Source: Nocardioides albus (GTDB lineage Bacteria; Actinomycetota; Actinomycetes; Propionibacteriales; Nocardioidaceae). Taken from it: a stretch of 64,000 nt of DNA. Position 1 is the stretch's first letter. Every line of letters starts with the position of its first letter. A program made the translations under genes and the position numbers. The notes beneath the pieces are model-generated. The model was not told the DNA's origin. It searched no databases and was given only the letters and a program-made list of their open reading frames with translations. Shown piece after piece: positions 54,609 to 64,000 of the stretch. The DNA is taken from the NCBI RefSeq assembly GCF_014648255.1, contig NZ_BMQT01000006.1, positions 248,001 through 312,000 on the forward strand, read 5' to 3'.

Positions 54609-57257
54609 ATGACTGAGACCACGCCCACGCAGACCGCACCGGAGACGACTACGCCCGCTGAGCAGCGCGTAGTCGCCGTACCGGACAAGCCGGTCCTGGA
54701 GGGCCTGGAGGCCAAGTGGGCCGAGCGCTGGAAGGACGACAAGACGTACGCCTTCGACCGCACCCAGCCGCGCGAGAACGTCTACTCGATCGACACCCCG
54801 CCGCCGACCGTCTCCGGCAGCCTGCACGTCGGCCACGTCTTCTCCTACACCCACCCCGACCTGATCGCCCGCTTCCAGCGGATGAACGGCAAGTCGGTCT
54901 TCTACCCGATCGGCTGGGACGACAACGGCCTGCCGACCGAGCGCCGCGTCCAGAACTACTTCGGCGTCCGCTGCGACCCGAGCCTGCCGTACGACCCGGA
55001 CTTCACCCCGCCGGAGAAGCCGGACCCGAAGCGCCAGATCTCGATCAGCCGGCCGAACTTCGTCGAGCTGTGCAACCAGCTGGTCGTCGAGGACGAGAAG
55101 GTCTTCGAGGACCTGTGGCGCACCCTGGGTCTCTCCTTCGACTGGGACCAGCAGTACACGACCATCGGCAAGGCCTCCCAGACCGCCTCCCAGAAGGCGT
55201 TCCTGCGCAACCTCGCCCGCGGTGAGGCCTACCTGCAGGAGGCGCCGACCCTGTGGGACGTCACCTTCCAGACCGCCGTCGCCCAAGCCGAGCTCGAGGC
55301 GAAGGACTACCCCGGCTTCTTCCACCGCGTCGCCTTCCACCGGGTCTCGACAGGCTCGACCACCGCGGTCGACCCGGTCCACATCGAGACCACCCGCCCC
55401 GAGCTGATCCCCAGCGTCGTCGCACTGATCGCGCACCCCGACGACGACCGCTACAAGGACCTGTTCGGCAGCACCGTCACCAGCCCGATCTTCGGCGTCG
55501 AGATCCCCGTCCTGGCCCACGAGGCGGCGGAGATGGACAAGGGCGCCGGCATCGCGATGTGCTGCACCTGGGGCGACCTCACCGACGTCCAGTGGTGGCG
55601 TGAGCTCAACCTTCCCGCCCGCGCCCTGATCGGCCGCGACGGCCGCTTCTCCCGCGAGACCCCGGAGTGGATCACCACCGAGGCCGGGATCGCTGCGTAC
55701 GAGGACCTGAAGGGCAAGACCGTCCACTCGGCCCGCGAGGCCGTGGTCGCGATGATCCGCGAGTCCGGCGACCTCGTCGGCGAGCCGAAGAAGACCCAGC
55801 GGATGGCCAACTTCTACGAGCGTGGCGACAAGCCGCTGGAGATCGTCGCCAGCCGGCAGTGGTACATCACCAACGGCGGCCGCAACCCCGAGCTGCGCGA
55901 GCGTCTGCTGGCCCGTGGCGGCGAGCTGACCTGGCTGCCCGAGCACATGCGCCACCGCTACGACAACTGGGTCGGCGGCCTCAACGGCGACTGGCTGATC
56001 TCCCGCCAGCGCTTCTTCGGCATCCCGTTCCCGGTCTGGTACGCGCTCGACGCCGAGGGCAACCCCGACTACGACAAGCCGCTGCTGCCGAGCGAGGACC
56101 AGCTCCCGATCGACCCCTCGACGGACGTCCCGACCGGCTACGAGGAGGCGCAGCGCGGCAAGCCCGGCGGCTTCCAGGGCGACCCGGACGTCATGGACAC
56201 CTGGGCGACCTCCTCGCTGACCCCGCAGATCGCGGGCGGCTGGGAGGCCGACCCCGACCTGTTCAGCCGGGTCTACCCGATGGACCTGTGCACCCAGAGC
56301 CACGAGATCATCCGCACCTGGCTCTTCGGCCGCATCGTCCGCGCCCACCTCGAGGACGGCACCGTCCCGTGGAGCCACGCGATGATCGCCGGCTGGATCC
56401 TCGACCCCGACCGCAAGAAGATGTCGAAGTCGAAGGGCAACGTCGTCGTCCCGACCGAGATCCTGGAGAAGTTCGGCGCCGACGCGGTCCGTTGGCGTGC
56501 CGCGCTGACCCGTCCCGGCATGGACTCGCCGTTCGACGAGACCCAGATGAAGGTCGGTCGCCGGCTGGCGATGAAGATCCTCAACGCCTCCAAGTTCGTC
56601 CTCGGCAACGTCGGAGCGACCACGATCAACCCGGTCGCGATCACCCAGCCGGTCGACTGCGCTCTGATGGCCCGCCTCAAGGAGACGATCACCAAGGCGA
56701 CCGACGCCTTCACGGCCTACGACTACGCAGGCGCGCTGGAGGCCTCGGAGAAGTTCTTCTGGGAGTTCTGCGACGACTACCTCGAGCTGGTCAAGGAGCG
56801 TGCCTACGACGAGGACGGCGGCCTCGCCACCGAGTCCGCCCGCGCGACCCTGGCCACGGCGCTCCACGTCCAGCTGCGCCTGCTGGCCCCCTTCCTGCCG
56901 TACGTCACCGAGGAAGTCTGGTCGTGGTGGCAGACGGGTTCGATCCACACCTCCGCATGGCCGCGTGAGCTCGAGCTCGGCACCGCTGCCGCAGCAGACC
57001 CGGCGGCGCTCGACGCCGTCGCGGCGACCCTGACCGGAATCCGGGGCGCGAAGTCGACCGCGAAGGTGAAGATGCGGCACCCGCTGGCCAAGGCCGAGGT
57101 CACCGGGCCCGCGAAGCTGGTCAAGGATGCCGAGGCTGCCGCTGCTGACCTCAAGCGGGTCGGCAACATCGTCGGCGACCTGTTCTTCACCGTCGACGAG
57201 AACGCCACGGACATCTCCGTGACCGCAGAGCTGGCCGAGGTGCCCGAGCAGGCCTGA
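54609..57257 (+). CDS. valS: valine--tRNA ligase
   Basis: An 882-aa class I aminoacyl-tRNA synthetase. HIGH motif is HVGH (73-76) and KMSKS lies near 602 (KKMSKSKGN); [13 protein letters not shown] follows the first. The CP1 editing domain contains HIETTRPEL. Just before it, residues 245-252 (RVSTGSTT) are encoded by a 22-bp dispersed repeat. An anticodon-binding domain lies after about 690. The C-terminal coiled coil typical of many ValS is short. ATG 54609 fits; the extra upstream frame is not coding. Confidence 0.95.
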   Translation: MTETTPTQTAPETTTPAEQRVVAVPDKPVLEGLEAKWAERWKDDKTYAFDRTQPRENVYSIDTPPPTVSGSLHVGHVFSYTHPDLIARFQRMNGKSVFYPIGWDDNGLPTERRVQNYFGVRCDPSLPYDPDFTPPEKPDPKRQISISRPNFVELCNQLVVEDEKVFEDLWRTLGLSFDWDQQYTTIGKASQTASQKAFLRNLARGEAYLQEAPTLWDVTFQTAVAQAELEAKDYPGFFHRVAFHRVSTGSTTAVDPVHIETTRPELIPSVVALIAHPDDDRYKDLFGSTVTSPIFGVEIPVLAHEAAEMDKGAGIAMCCTWGDLTDVQWWRELNLPARALIGRDGRFSRETPEWITTEAGIAAYEDLKGKTVHSAREAVVAMIRESGDLVGEPKKTQRMANFYERGDKPLEIVASRQWYITNGGRNPELRERLLARGGELTWLPEHMRHRYDNWVGGLNGDWLISRQRFFGIPFPVWYALDAEGNPDYDKPLLPSEDQLPIDPSTDVPTGYEEAQRGKPGGFQGDPDVMDTWATSSLTPQIAGGWEADPDLFSRVYPMDLCTQSHEIIRTWLFGRIVRAHLEDGTVPWSHAMIAGWILDPDRKKMSKSKGNVVVPTEILEKFGADAVRWRAALTRPGMDSPFDETQMKVGRRLAMKILNASKFVLGNVGATTINPVAITQPVDCALMARLKETITKATDAFTAYDYAGALEASEKFFWEFCDDYLELVKERAYDEDGGLATESARATLATALHVQLRLLAPFLPYVTEEVWSWWQTGSIHTSAWPRELELGTAAAADPAALDAVAATLTGIRGAKSTAKVKMRHPLAKAEVTGPAKLVKDAEAAAADLKRVGNIVGDLFFTVDENATDISVTAELAEVPEQA
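55343..55364. repeat. 22-bp REP-like repeat inside valS
   Basis: Identical to 3651-3672 in the DASS gene. It is read in frame in the editing domain of ValS as part of a short loop. Confidence 0.85.
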
Positions 57258-57278
57258 GAGACGCAGTCCCGAAACGGA

Positions 57279-57313
57279 GCAGGCCCCGGACCGCGTTGCG
57301 GTCCGGGGCCTGC
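57279..57313 (+). terminator. strong hairpin after valS
   Basis: GCAGGCCCCGGACCGC and GCGGTCCGGGGCCTGC are perfect 16-bp arms with a three-base loop (GTT), 21 bases after the stop codon. Confidence 0.9.
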
Positions 57314-57398
57314 TTCGTCCCTCACTCCGGCCCAGCGTCCGGGGGGATTCGCTCGGCCGGTCACTCTGGCGTGGTGCTGGTCGCCGTCGGAGTGATCC

Positions 57399-58331
57399 CT
57401 ACTGCACCGAACTCTCGGCGCAAGTCTTGTCGTGCTTGCTGCCGTCCTTCGGCTCCTGCTCCGGCTCCGGTGCCTCCGTCGTCCCAGCGTTGGACTGTTC
57501 GGTGTCAGACGGCACATCAGAATCGGTGGCGGCCTCGGGGTCGGCTGCGGGCGACGACCCTACCGGGGTCTTCGGCTCAACGCACGCCTCGCCGCATTCC
57601 GGCGTGGCCCGCGGGTCGGGTGCCTCGCTCGCTCCCGGCAGGTCCTCGACGTCCTCGGCGATCGCGGCGGTGAGCTCGCAGGCGTCCTCGATGACCTGCT
57701 CGGCCTCGGACTCGTGCTCGTCGGGCGCCGGCTCAGGCTCCTTCACGTCCTTGGCCGGCTCGTCCTTCTTCCGGTCCTCCTCGGGCACCTCCACAGGAAG
57801 CTCCTCGACCGGGACGCCGGCACCAGCCGCGATCAGCTGGCGCAGGAACATCGGCACAGCCTTGTCGACCGGTCTGGCGTCCTCCTCGGAGACGAACGGC
57901 CACAGCAGCGGCGCCATGATGCCCGGGATCGGCCCCACGGACGGCACCAACATCGGCGGCTGGTCCTCGCCGTCGTCCTCACCAGGGTCGGTCGGCTCGG
58001 CCGGCGTCTCCGGGGCGGGCGCGTCCGGCTGCTCAGCGGGTGGCGGGGGCGATGCCTTGTCCGGCTTCTCCTCCGCCTGCTCCGCGGGCTCGGCGGCGTC
58101 GTCGTGGTCGTTGCCCGGCTTCACCTTCGGCTCGGCGCTGGGAATCGTCGACACCCCAGAGACGCCGGGGCTCGGCGCCGGGGGGACCACAGTGAACTCG
58201 GCCTGGCCGGAGAGCGTACGAGGCACTCGATGCAACGAGGAGTCGTCCGGGCCGAGGGTCTGGACGATGACGAGTAGGCCGATGAGCACGACGGCGGCAT
58301 AGGCCATCACCGGGCCCCTCTGGAACCTCAC
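57399..58331 (-). CDS. acidic, Pro/Glu-rich membrane-anchored hypothetical protein
   Basis: A 310-aa protein with one N-terminal membrane segment (about 9-26), followed by a long acidic low-complexity region rich in Pro, Glu, Asp and Ala. Cys residues near the C-terminus (ATPECGEACVEP) could form disulfides if the tail is outside. No domain recognised. The opposite strand is also open here (57427-58302), but its product is Ser/Gly-only and lacks a signal, so the minus strand is preferred. It lies 125 bp after clpX on the same strand, with a hairpin between. Confidence 0.55.
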   Translation of the reverse strand: MRFQRGPVMAYAAVVLIGLLVIVQTLGPDDSSLHRVPRTLSGQAEFTVVPPAPSPGVSGVSTIPSAEPKVKPGNDHDDAAEPAEQAEEKPDKASPPPPAEQPDAPAPETPAEPTDPGEDDGEDQPPMLVPSVGPIPGIMAPLLWPFVSEEDARPVDKAVPMFLRQLIAAGAGVPVEELPVEVPEEDRKKDEPAKDVKEPEPAPDEHESEAEQVIEDACELTAAIAEDVEDLPGASEAPDPRATPECGEACVEPKTPVGSSPAADPEAATDSDVPSDTEQSNAGTTEAPEPEQEPKDGSKHDKTCAESSVQ

Positions 58332-58400
58332 GCGCCCACTTCCCTACCGAGTGCCGGAGCTGGAAAGGTACAGATGATCATCAGTGCGTATTGTGTCCGA

Positions 58401-58428
58401 CCGTCCGGGCCGAAACCGACCCGGACGG
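58401..58428 (-). terminator. hairpin after clpX
   Basis: CCGTCCGGG and CCCGGACGG are perfect nine-base arms with a ten-base loop, 28 bases beyond the clpX stop. Confidence 0.7.
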
Positions 58429-58456
58429 CGAAAATGACCCAAAAGGGCTACGCCGC

Positions 58457-59749
58457 CTAGGCGGACTTCTTCTTCGTCTCCTTCTCACGAGGCACGAGCG
58501 TCGGCATCTCGCCGTCGTCGACCACCTCGCGGGTGACGATCACCTTGCCGACGTCGCCACGGGAGGGCACGTCGTACATCACGTAGAGGAGGACCTCTTC
58601 GATGATCGCCCGCAGGCCACGGGCGCCGGTGCCCCGCTCGAGGGCCTTGTCGGCGATGGCGGTGATCGCGTCCTCGGTGAACTCGAGCTCGACGCCGTCG
58701 AGGTCGAAGAGCTTCTGGTACTGCTTGACCAGGGCGTTGCGCGGCTCGGTCAGGATCTGCACCAGCGCGGCCTGGTCGAGCTTCTCGACGCTCGCGATCA
58801 GCGGCAGCCGGCCGATGAACTCCGGGATCAGCCCGAACTTGGTGAGGTCCTCGGGACGCACCAGCTTGAGGAGGTCCTCGGACTCCTTCTCGGCCTTGCC
58901 ACGCACCTCGGCGGTGAAGCCGAGGGTCTTCTTGCCGACCCGCTGCTCGATGATGTGCTCCAGACCGGCGAAGGCTCCGCCCACCACGAAGAGGATGTTG
59001 GTGGTGTCGATCTGAATGAACTCCTGGTGCGGGTGCTTGCGGCCACCCTGTGGCGGCACCGAGGCGGTGGTGCCCTCGATGATCTTCAGCAGCGCCTGCT
59101 GCACGCCCTCACCGGAGACGTCGCGCGTGATCGAGGGGTTCTCCGCCTTGCGGGCGACCTTGTCGATCTCGTCGATGTAGATGATGCCGGTCTCGGCCTT
59201 CTTGACGTCGTAGTCGGCGGCCTGGATCAGCTTGAGGAGGATGTTCTCGACGTCCTCACCGACGTATCCGGCCTCGGTCAACGCGGTGGCGTCCGCGATC
59301 GCGAACGGGACGTTGAGCATCCGCGCCAGCGTCTGCGCCAGATAGGTCTTTCCGCAGCCGGTCGGGCCGATCACCAAGATGTTGGACTTGGCGACCTCGA
59401 CCTGCTCCTCCTTGGCGTGCTTGCCGGGGCCCTGCGGGCCTCCGGGCTGCAGGCCGGCCTGGACGCGCTTGTAGTGGTTGTAGACGGCCACGGCGAGCGA
59501 CTTCTTCGCCTGCTCCTGACCGATGACGTAGGAGTTGAGGAAGTCGAAGATCTCCTTCGGCTTGGGGAGATCGGCGATCTCCACCTCGGAGCCCTCGTTG
59601 AGCTCCTCCTCGATGATCTCGTTGCAGAGGTCGATGCACTCGTCGCAGATGTAGACGCCGGGACCCGCGATGAGCTTCTTGACCTGCTTCTGGCTCTTCC
59701 CGCAGAAGGAGCACTTCAGCAGGTCACCTCCGTCGCCGATGCGTGCCAC
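58457..59749 (-). CDS. clpX: ClpX ATPase subunit
   Basis: A 430-aa AAA+ unfoldase. The zinc-binding domain has CSFC (13-16) and CDEC (35-38); Walker A is GPTGCGKT (128-135), Walker B YIDEID (191-196). [19 protein letters not shown] is the pore/sensor region. It recognises tagged substrates for ClpP1P2. It lies after clpP2, with a 100-bp gap containing a hairpin, so it may have its own promoter. Confidence 0.97.
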   Translation of the reverse strand: MARIGDGGDLLKCSFCGKSQKQVKKLIAGPGVYICDECIDLCNEIIEEELNEGSEVEIADLPKPKEIFDFLNSYVIGQEQAKKSLAVAVYNHYKRVQAGLQPGGPQGPGKHAKEEQVEVAKSNILVIGPTGCGKTYLAQTLARMLNVPFAIADATALTEAGYVGEDVENILLKLIQAADYDVKKAETGIIYIDEIDKVARKAENPSITRDVSGEGVQQALLKIIEGTTASVPPQGGRKHPHQEFIQIDTTNILFVVGGAFAGLEHIIEQRVGKKTLGFTAEVRGKAEKESEDLLKLVRPEDLTKFGLIPEFIGRLPLIASVEKLDQAALVQILTEPRNALVKQYQKLFDLDGVELEFTEDAITAIADKALERGTGARGLRAIIEEVLLYVMYDVPSRGDVGKVIVTREVVDDGEMPTLVPREKETKKKSA

Positions 59750-59804
59750 GAGTGGCCTTCCTTCCCCGACTTGTGCTGCTAGGTCCGAATAGTTACTGAC
59801 GGTA

Positions 59805-59841
59805 CCCCGCGCCGCGCGCTCGATGTGGGAGCGGCGCGGGG
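59805..59841 (-). terminator. hairpin between clpP2 and clpX
   Basis: CCCCGCGCCGC and GCGGCGCGGGG are perfect 11-bp arms around a 15-base loop, nine bases past the clpP2 stop. Confidence 0.7.
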
Positions 59842-59849
59842 CCCGATGG

Positions 59850-60455
59850 TCAAACGAGCGCCGGCGTCTTGAGCGACTCGAGCACCGAGTCGATCAGGCC
59901 GTACTCCACCGCTTGCGCGGCGGTGAGGATCTTGTCGCGCTCGATGTCGTGGCTGACCTCGTCCATCGACTTGCCGCTGTGGTCGGCGATCATCTTCTCC
60001 AGCAGCTCACGCATCCGGAGGATCTCGTTGGCCTGGATCTCGATGTCGGAGGTCTGGCCGAAGGTGCCCTCGGTGTAGGGCTGGTGGATCAGGATGCGGC
60101 TGTTGGGTAGCGCCATCCGCTTGCCGTGCGCACCAGCGCCGAGCAGGATCGCGGCGGCCGAGGCGGCCTGGCCGATGCAGACGGTCTGCACGTCCGGCTT
60201 GATGAACTGCATCGTGTCGTAGATCGCGGTGCAGGCCGTGAACGAGCCACCGGGGCTGTTGATGTAGATCGAGATGTCCTGGTCCGGGTTCATCGACTGC
60301 AGGCAGAGCAGCTGGGCGATGACCGCGTTCGCGACATCGTCGCTGATCGGGGTGCCCAGGTAGATGATCCGGTCCTCGAAGAGCTTGGCGTAGGGGTCGA
60401 TCCGGCGGACGCCGTACGACGTACGCTCCTCCCACTGCGGGATGTAGTAGTTCAT
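59850..60455 (-). CDS. clpP2: ClpP protease subunit 2
   Basis: A 201-aa ClpP with catalytic Ser in GQAASAAA (S99), His in ILIHQP (H124) and Asp near 174 (DIERDKI). Start ATG 60455 ([11 protein letters not shown]) fits ClpP2 homologues; four bases separate it from the clpP1 stop, so they are coupled. ClpP1 and ClpP2 form a mixed heptamer pair in actinobacteria. Confidence 0.95.
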   Translation of the reverse strand: MNYYIPQWEERTSYGVRRIDPYAKLFEDRIIYLGTPISDDVANAVIAQLLCLQSMNPDQDISIYINSPGGSFTACTAIYDTMQFIKPDVQTVCIGQAASAAAILLGAGAHGKRMALPNSRILIHQPYTEGTFGQTSDIEIQANEILRMRELLEKMIADHSGKSMDEVSHDIERDKILTAAQAVEYGLIDSVLESLKTPALV

Positions 60456-60459
60456 GTCC

Positions 60460-61128
60460 TCAGTCCTTCTTGTGGGCGGGGCGGCCTTCGTCGGAGGCTT
60501 CCTTGGCACTCCTGATGACCTGGTCGACCAGGCCGTAGTCGAGTGCTTCGGCGGCGGTGAACCAGCGGTCGCGGTCGGCGTCCGTGGTGACCTGCTCGAC
60601 GCTCTGGCCGGTGTGGTCGCTGATCAGCTCGAGCAGCACCTTCTTGATGTGCAGCGACTGCTGGGCCTGGATCTTGATGTCGGAGGCCGAGCCACCCATG
60701 CCCGAGGAGGGCTGGTGCATCATGATCCGCGCGTGCGGCAGCGCGTAGCGCTTGCCCTTCGCGCCGGCGCACAGCAGGAACTGGCCCATCGAGGCGGCCA
60801 GGCCCATGCCGACGGTGGCTACGTCGTTGGGGATGTAGTGCATCGTGTCGTAGATGGCCATCCCGGCATCCACCGAGCCACCGGGCGAGTTGATGTGAAG
60901 GAAGATGTCGGCCTCGGGGTCCTCCGCGGAGAGCAGCAGGAGCTGCGCGCAGATCGCATTGGCGTTCTGGTCGCGGACCTCGGAGCCGAGGAAGACGATG
61001 CGCTCCCGCAGCAGTCGGTTGTAGATGTTGTCGTCGAGAAGGCTCAGACCGCCGCCGTTGCCGCCCAGGCTCGGGGAGAGCCCTGGGGCACCGGCATGAG
61101 CGTCAGCCGCGCTGGAGTCGATGTTCAC
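60460..61128 (-). CDS. clpP1: ClpP protease subunit 1
   Basis: A 222-aa ClpP with Ser in GLAASMGQ (S113), His in IMMHQP (H138) and the Asp in TTDADRDRW. The start is uncertain: GTG 61128 gives an N-terminus closer to homologues and leaves room for the candidate ClgR site; GTG 61164 would add 12 residues. Neither has a strong ribosome site, and leaderless translation is possible. It is the first gene of the clp run. Confidence 0.93.
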   Translation of the reverse strand: MNIDSSAADAHAGAPGLSPSLGGNGGGLSLLDDNIYNRLLRERIVFLGSEVRDQNANAICAQLLLLSAEDPEADIFLHINSPGGSVDAGMAIYDTMHYIPNDVATVGMGLAASMGQFLLCAGAKGKRYALPHARIMMHQPSSGMGGSASDIKIQAQQSLHIKKVLLELISDHTGQSVEQVTTDADRDRWFTAAEALDYGLVDQVIRSAKEASDEGRPAHKKD

Positions 61129-61179
61129 AGGATCGACACTAGCCGCCGAAGCCAGTTGTTCCACGGCTGGTGTGCCGTT

Positions 61180-61197
61180 GTTCGCCGACGGCAGAAC
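61180..61197. promoter_or_regulatory. candidate ClgR-type box before clpP1
   Basis: GTTCGCCGACGGCAGAAC is a near-palindrome resembling the ClgR sites that control clp genes in actinobacteria, with one or two mismatches to the usual half-site. It lies 51 bp upstream of GTG 61128. This match was made by eye. Confidence 0.35.
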
Positions 61198-61220
61198 TGT
61201 GCTGTCGGCGATCGCCGCCG

Positions 61221-62240
61221 TCAGGCGAGCCAGCGCAGCAGGGCGTCGTGCACCGCCGGGTGGTTCGACAGCGGCGTCTCGGCGGTCGAGAGCGAGAAGC
61301 GCTCTGCGGTCGGGAAGAGGTCACGCACCCGACGTGACCGCAGCGGTGCCTTGTGTCGCCACCACAGCACCTCTCCGAAGAGGCGCCCGACCCGATTGGG
61401 TCGTGAGGTCGCCTTGTCGGTGACCAGCAGGTAGTCCACATCGGGCCGCGGCGGCAGCATCGCCTCGTCCGGCCCGACCACCGCGATCCCGGCGAGATGC
61501 TCGTCGATCTGCTTGCCGACCCCGCGTGAGATCGGCGCGGAGGTGACAGCATAAGGAGTCGTGCCCAGGGCGATCAGCTCGGAGACGTACGCCGTCCACG
61601 GCCGGATTCCGGGAGTGGCCACCCCGAGCGCGTTGCGAGCGATCAGTCCACCACCGGCGTACCCGACCAGGACGATCCGCGGCGAGCCGTCGGCGTCGAC
61701 GTGCGGCTCCGCCGCCAAGGCATCCACGCACTCCTGGATACGGCTGCTGAGCGCGACCGCGGCGGATACCGACGTGGTGCCGGCCGACACGTGCAGGTGC
61801 AGCGGCAGCCAGCCGAGCAGACCGGCGAGCCGGTCGGCGTACGTCGCACCGGTCGACTGCGACCCTTCGTCCCACACGGTCTCGTCCTTGCCCGTCGGCG
61901 GGACCAGGACCAGGACTCGGGGGCTCCCGGTGTGCTGGTGCGCGGCGGCCCACTCCTGCGGGCTGACCACGCGACCGTCGTGGAGCACTGCGACGGCAGG
62001 CGCGGACTCGGTGCCGGCCACACCGCGGACGATCGGTGTCGCGAGCGCGAACGGTGCCACGAACGGACGCCGCGCGAAGGCCGTGATGCGCCAGGCGAAC
62101 CTCGCCAGACCGACGAGGCCAGCCACCGTGCCCTGACCACGGGCGAGCTCACGGTCGAGCCTCTCGTCGGCTTCGGGATCCACCGGGGCGTCCTCGACGT
62201 TGAGGACCACGGCGCGGACGGTCTCGGGGCTGGAGCTCAC
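61221..62240 (-). CDS. alpha/beta-hydrolase-like protein lacking the nucleophile Ser
   Basis: A 339-aa protein with hydrolase-fold features: [12 protein letters not shown] after a strand, a central [16 protein letters not shown] elbow (G-Y-A-G-G-G; Ala where Ser is normal), and a C-terminal [14 protein letters not shown] with a His. The N-terminal 100 residues ([16 protein letters not shown]) may be a membrane-associating helix. Without the Ser the lipase/esterase activity is doubtful; it may bind a lipid. GTG 62240 is chosen; GTG 62279 is possible. Confidence 0.65.
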   Translation of the reverse strand: MSSSPETVRAVVLNVEDAPVDPEADERLDRELARGQGTVAGLVGLARFAWRITAFARRPFVAPFALATPIVRGVAGTESAPAVAVLHDGRVVSPQEWAAAHQHTGSPRVLVLVPPTGKDETVWDEGSQSTGATYADRLAGLLGWLPLHLHVSAGTTSVSAAVALSSRIQECVDALAAEPHVDADGSPRIVLVGYAGGGLIARNALGVATPGIRPWTAYVSELIALGTTPYAVTSAPISRGVGKQIDEHLAGIAVVGPDEAMLPPRPDVDYLLVTDKATSRPNRVGRLFGEVLWWRHKAPLRSRRVRDLFPTAERFSLSTAETPLSNHPAVHDALLRWLA

Positions 62241-62448
62241 GCTGGAAGCGTAGGGCCTGAGCTCGACCGGAAGGCTCACCTGTGCCGCTCACCAGGCAGG
62301 TCTGTGTCTCAGATCACACCTTCTTGTCCGTGTTCAGTACGTTTGCGTTCACTCGCGCGTATGGTGTCTGTGATGCTGTTGTTACGGATGTTGCGTGACG
62401 ATGGCGGTCTTCCCGGCTACCGTCGGATGGGAAGGGGGTGTCGGTCCG

Positions 62449-63204
62449 GTGAGCGAGGAGAACGAGTCGCAGTGCCCGTCGTGCGGTGACCCACTGACGC
62501 CCGGGGCCGTCTACTGCATCTCCTGCGGCGCCCCGCTGCTGGCTCCCCCTGAGCAGCACCGCCCGCTCTTCGTGGACGAGGTCCGCGGCGAGACAGCCGT
62601 CCCCCGCGGCACGCGCGGCTTCTTCTTCGACGACGCTCCTCAGCCGCCGCCGGCCCGCAGCAAGGGCCGCACCGCTCCGATCCTGGTCACGATCGCAGTG
62701 CTCGTGCTCGTGGCCGGCGTGCTCGGGTTCATCTTCGGCAAGGACGGGATCGGCCCGGCCCGGCCCGAAGCGGACCCGTCGACCGGCCCCGCCGCGAGCG
62801 AGCCCACGACCACGCTCTCGGTGAATCCGGACGCGCCCCCGGAGAACCAGCTGCTCCGCATATCTCGCCTCGACACCGAGTCCGCCAGCAAGCTCATCGG
62901 CACCTGGATCCCGCAGCTCGCGGCCGTCGGCGCCGGCGAGGGTGGCGACGCCGACTGGCACAAGGCGCTGAACCGCTATCAGGAGATCAAGTCCGACCAC
63001 CCCGACGTGCTGCTCCTCGACACCGGCGAGTGGCCCAGCTCGTACGCGAAGTCGGGGATGTACGCCGTCGTCGTGCCCTATCCCAGCGACACCTCCGGTC
63101 CCGCCTTGGAGTGGTGCGTGGAGCAGGGACTGTCCCGGACACACTGCGCCGCCAAGCACCTCGAGGTCTCGGGCGACCCGACGGACAACTACGACGCTCA
63201 GTAG
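62449..63204 (+). CDS. zinc-ribbon membrane protein
   Basis: A 251-aa protein. It has an N-terminal zinc ribbon (CPSCGDPLTPGAVYCISCG, about 9-27), a Pro-rich cytoplasmic segment, one membrane segment (about 77-97) and an extracytoplasmic region (YAVVVPYPSDTSGPALEWC) with two Cys. Such ribbon-TM-domain proteins are common in actinobacteria, with unknown roles. GTG 62449 is chosen after GGGAAGG; ATG 62401 would add 16 residues. It shares a terminator with convergent tig. Confidence 0.7.
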   Translation: MSEENESQCPSCGDPLTPGAVYCISCGAPLLAPPEQHRPLFVDEVRGETAVPRGTRGFFFDDAPQPPPARSKGRTAPILVTIAVLVLVAGVLGFIFGKDGIGPARPEADPSTGPAASEPTTTLSVNPDAPPENQLLRISRLDTESASKLIGTWIPQLAAVGAGEGGDADWHKALNRYQEIKSDHPDVLLLDTGEWPSSYAKSGMYAVVVPYPSDTSGPALEWCVEQGLSRTHCAAKHLEVSGDPTDNYDAQ

Positions 63205-63242
63205 ATGACGCTCACTAGATCCGCTCGACGTCGAAAACGAAA

Positions 63243-63271
63243 CCGCCCCTGCCCGGATCGGGCAGGGGCGG
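63243..63271. terminator. bidirectional terminator hairpin
   Basis: CCGCCCCTGCCC and GGGCAGGGGCGG are perfect 12-bp arms with a five-base loop, between the zinc-ribbon gene and tig. Confidence 0.85.
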
Positions 63272-63285
63272 CGTACGTCTGATGA

Positions 63286-64000
63286 TCAGGCGTCGGCCTT
63301 CTCGGTGGCCTCGTCGCCATCGACGACCTCGTCGGTCGCCTCGGCCTCGGGCTCGGGCTCGCCGATGGTGCCGTCAGGGCGGAGGTTCTTCAGCTCGACG
63401 TGGTTGCCGGACTGGTCGGTGACCGTGGCGGCCTCGACCAGCTGGGCGAGCGCCTTGCCGCGCAGGATCTCCTGGACCAGCTCGGGCACGTGGTTGTGCT
63501 CGAGCATGTGGTTGACGAACTCCTGCGGGTCCTGACCGGACTGCTGCGCACGGCGCATCATGTGCTCGGTCAGCTCCTGCTGCTCGACCCCGATCTCCTT
63601 CTCCTTGGCGATCTGGTCGAGGATCAGCTGGGCCGCGACAGCGTCGCGAACGCGGCGCTCGAGGTCAGCCTCGAACTCCTCGATCGTCTGCTCCTCGTCC
63701 TCGAGGTACTTCTCGAAGGTGAGGCCAGCGAAGCCGAGCTGCTGCTCGATGCCCTCACGGCGCGCGTTGAGCTCGTCGGCGACGATGGTCTCCGGGAGCG
63801 GGATCTCGACCTTGGCCAGGAGCGCCTCGAGGACGGCGTCACGGGCGGCAGCGGCCTGCTCGAGGCGCTTGCCGTTGCCGAGGCGGGCGCGAACGTCCTC
63901 CTCGAGCTCCTTGACGGTGTCGAACTCGCTGGCGAGCTGGGCGAACTCGTCGTCGTACTCCGGGAGCTCCTGCTCCTGCACCTGGTTGACGGTGACGTTG
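63286..64000 (-). CDS. tig: trigger factor (C-terminal part, 5' end outside window)
   Basis: The visible 237 codons cover the end of the PPIase-linker and the chaperone C-terminal domain: PEYDDEFAQLASEFDTVKEL, ELNARREGIEQQLGFAG, HMMRRAQQSGQDPQEFV. Trigger factor binds nascent chains at the ribosome exit. The acidic tail (PEPEAEATDEVVDGDEA) is typical in actinobacteria. It precedes clpP1 with two genes between, while in many relatives it is adjacent. The 5' end is beyond 64000. Confidence 0.95.
   Translation of the reverse strand, partial: NVTVNQVQEQELPEYDDEFAQLASEFDTVKELEEDVRARLGNGKRLEQAAAARDAVLEALLAKVEIPLPETIVADELNARREGIEQQLGFAGLTFEKYLEDEEQTIEEFEADLERRVRDAVAAQLILDQIAKEKEIGVEQQELTEHMMRRAQQSGQDPQEFVNHMLEHNHVPELVQEILRGKALAQLVEAATVTDQSGNHVELKNLRPDGTIGEPEPEAEATDEVVDGDEATEKADA

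Noticed and set aside
54159-57080. 973-codon open frame antisense to valS
   Set aside because: The opposite strand is clearly valS; the product is an Arg/Val/Asp-rich shadow.
57427-58302. Ser/Gly-rich plus-strand frame opposite the acidic protein
   Set aside because: Low complexity with no ribosome site. The minus strand has a membrane segment and a better start context, but the choice is not certain.

Overview
This is a high-GC actinobacterial chromosome segment. It most resembles the Propionibacteriales (Nocardioidaceae, probably Nocardioides or a close relative). That placement is an inference from base composition, from actinobacterial gene blocks (clpX-clpP2-clpP1-tig, mreBCD-pbp2-rodA, folC with a DUF4233 gene, rne-rplU-rpmA-obgE-proB), and from families typical of the group (F420-type LLM oxidoreductase, DUF222-HNH/13E12 protein, paired clpP genes). 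No rRNA, tRNA or CRISPR array was seen.

1-9.4 kb: the end of mnmA overlaps a cysteine desulfurase (tRNA 2-thiouridine pathway). Next come a glycerate kinase with a DASS transporter, a PPK2 polyphosphate kinase, an APH-like phosphotransferase and a DUF222-HNH endonuclease. The endonuclease lies beside a 1 kb non-coding block built from a 395-bp tandem duplication with large inverted repeats. 9.4-15 kb: a membrane EEP phosphatase, proB, obgE, rpmA and rplU, with an LLM oxidoreductase on the opposite strand between rpmA and obgE. 15.2-20.8 kb: a DeoR regulator and a polyol operon (binding protein, two permeases, polyol dehydrogenase) without its own ATPase. 20.9-26 kb: a lone AbiEi/DUF559-type gene flanked by palindromes, then RNase E/G with long repetitive tails.

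26-34.6 kb: an HTH_42 protein and the TIGR03936/TIGR03960 radical-SAM pair. The pair is separated by accessory genes: EEP phosphatase, GNAT, RidA, and an atypical RHH-GNAT-DUF3800 mini-island. A methyltransferase follows. 34.6-37.9 kb: two tandem secreted subtilases. 38-44 kb: rodA, pbp2, mreD, mreC and mreB (cell-wall elongation), then ndk. 44.7-54.5 kb: tex, two covarying hairpins, a PNPOx-like gene divergent from a MocR/PdxR regulator, a zinc-ribbon small protein, DUF4233, folC, an M48 metalloprotease and a GNAT. 54.6-64 kb: valS, an acidic membrane-anchored protein, clpX-clpP2-clpP1, an alpha/beta-hydrolase-like protein without the usual serine, a zinc-ribbon membrane protein, and the 3' part of tig.

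The housekeeping backbone looks ordinary. The unusual material lies between or inside its blocks: dispersed REP-like repeats (one 22-bp family found inside both the DASS gene and valS), paired hairpins with compensatory changes near 47.2-47.4 kb, the 395-bp tandem element, and the small islands at 13.3-14.3, 15.2-21.8 and 28.3-31.7 kb that split conserved neighbours. Genes were called from frame, start context and recognisable motifs only; no database search was possible.
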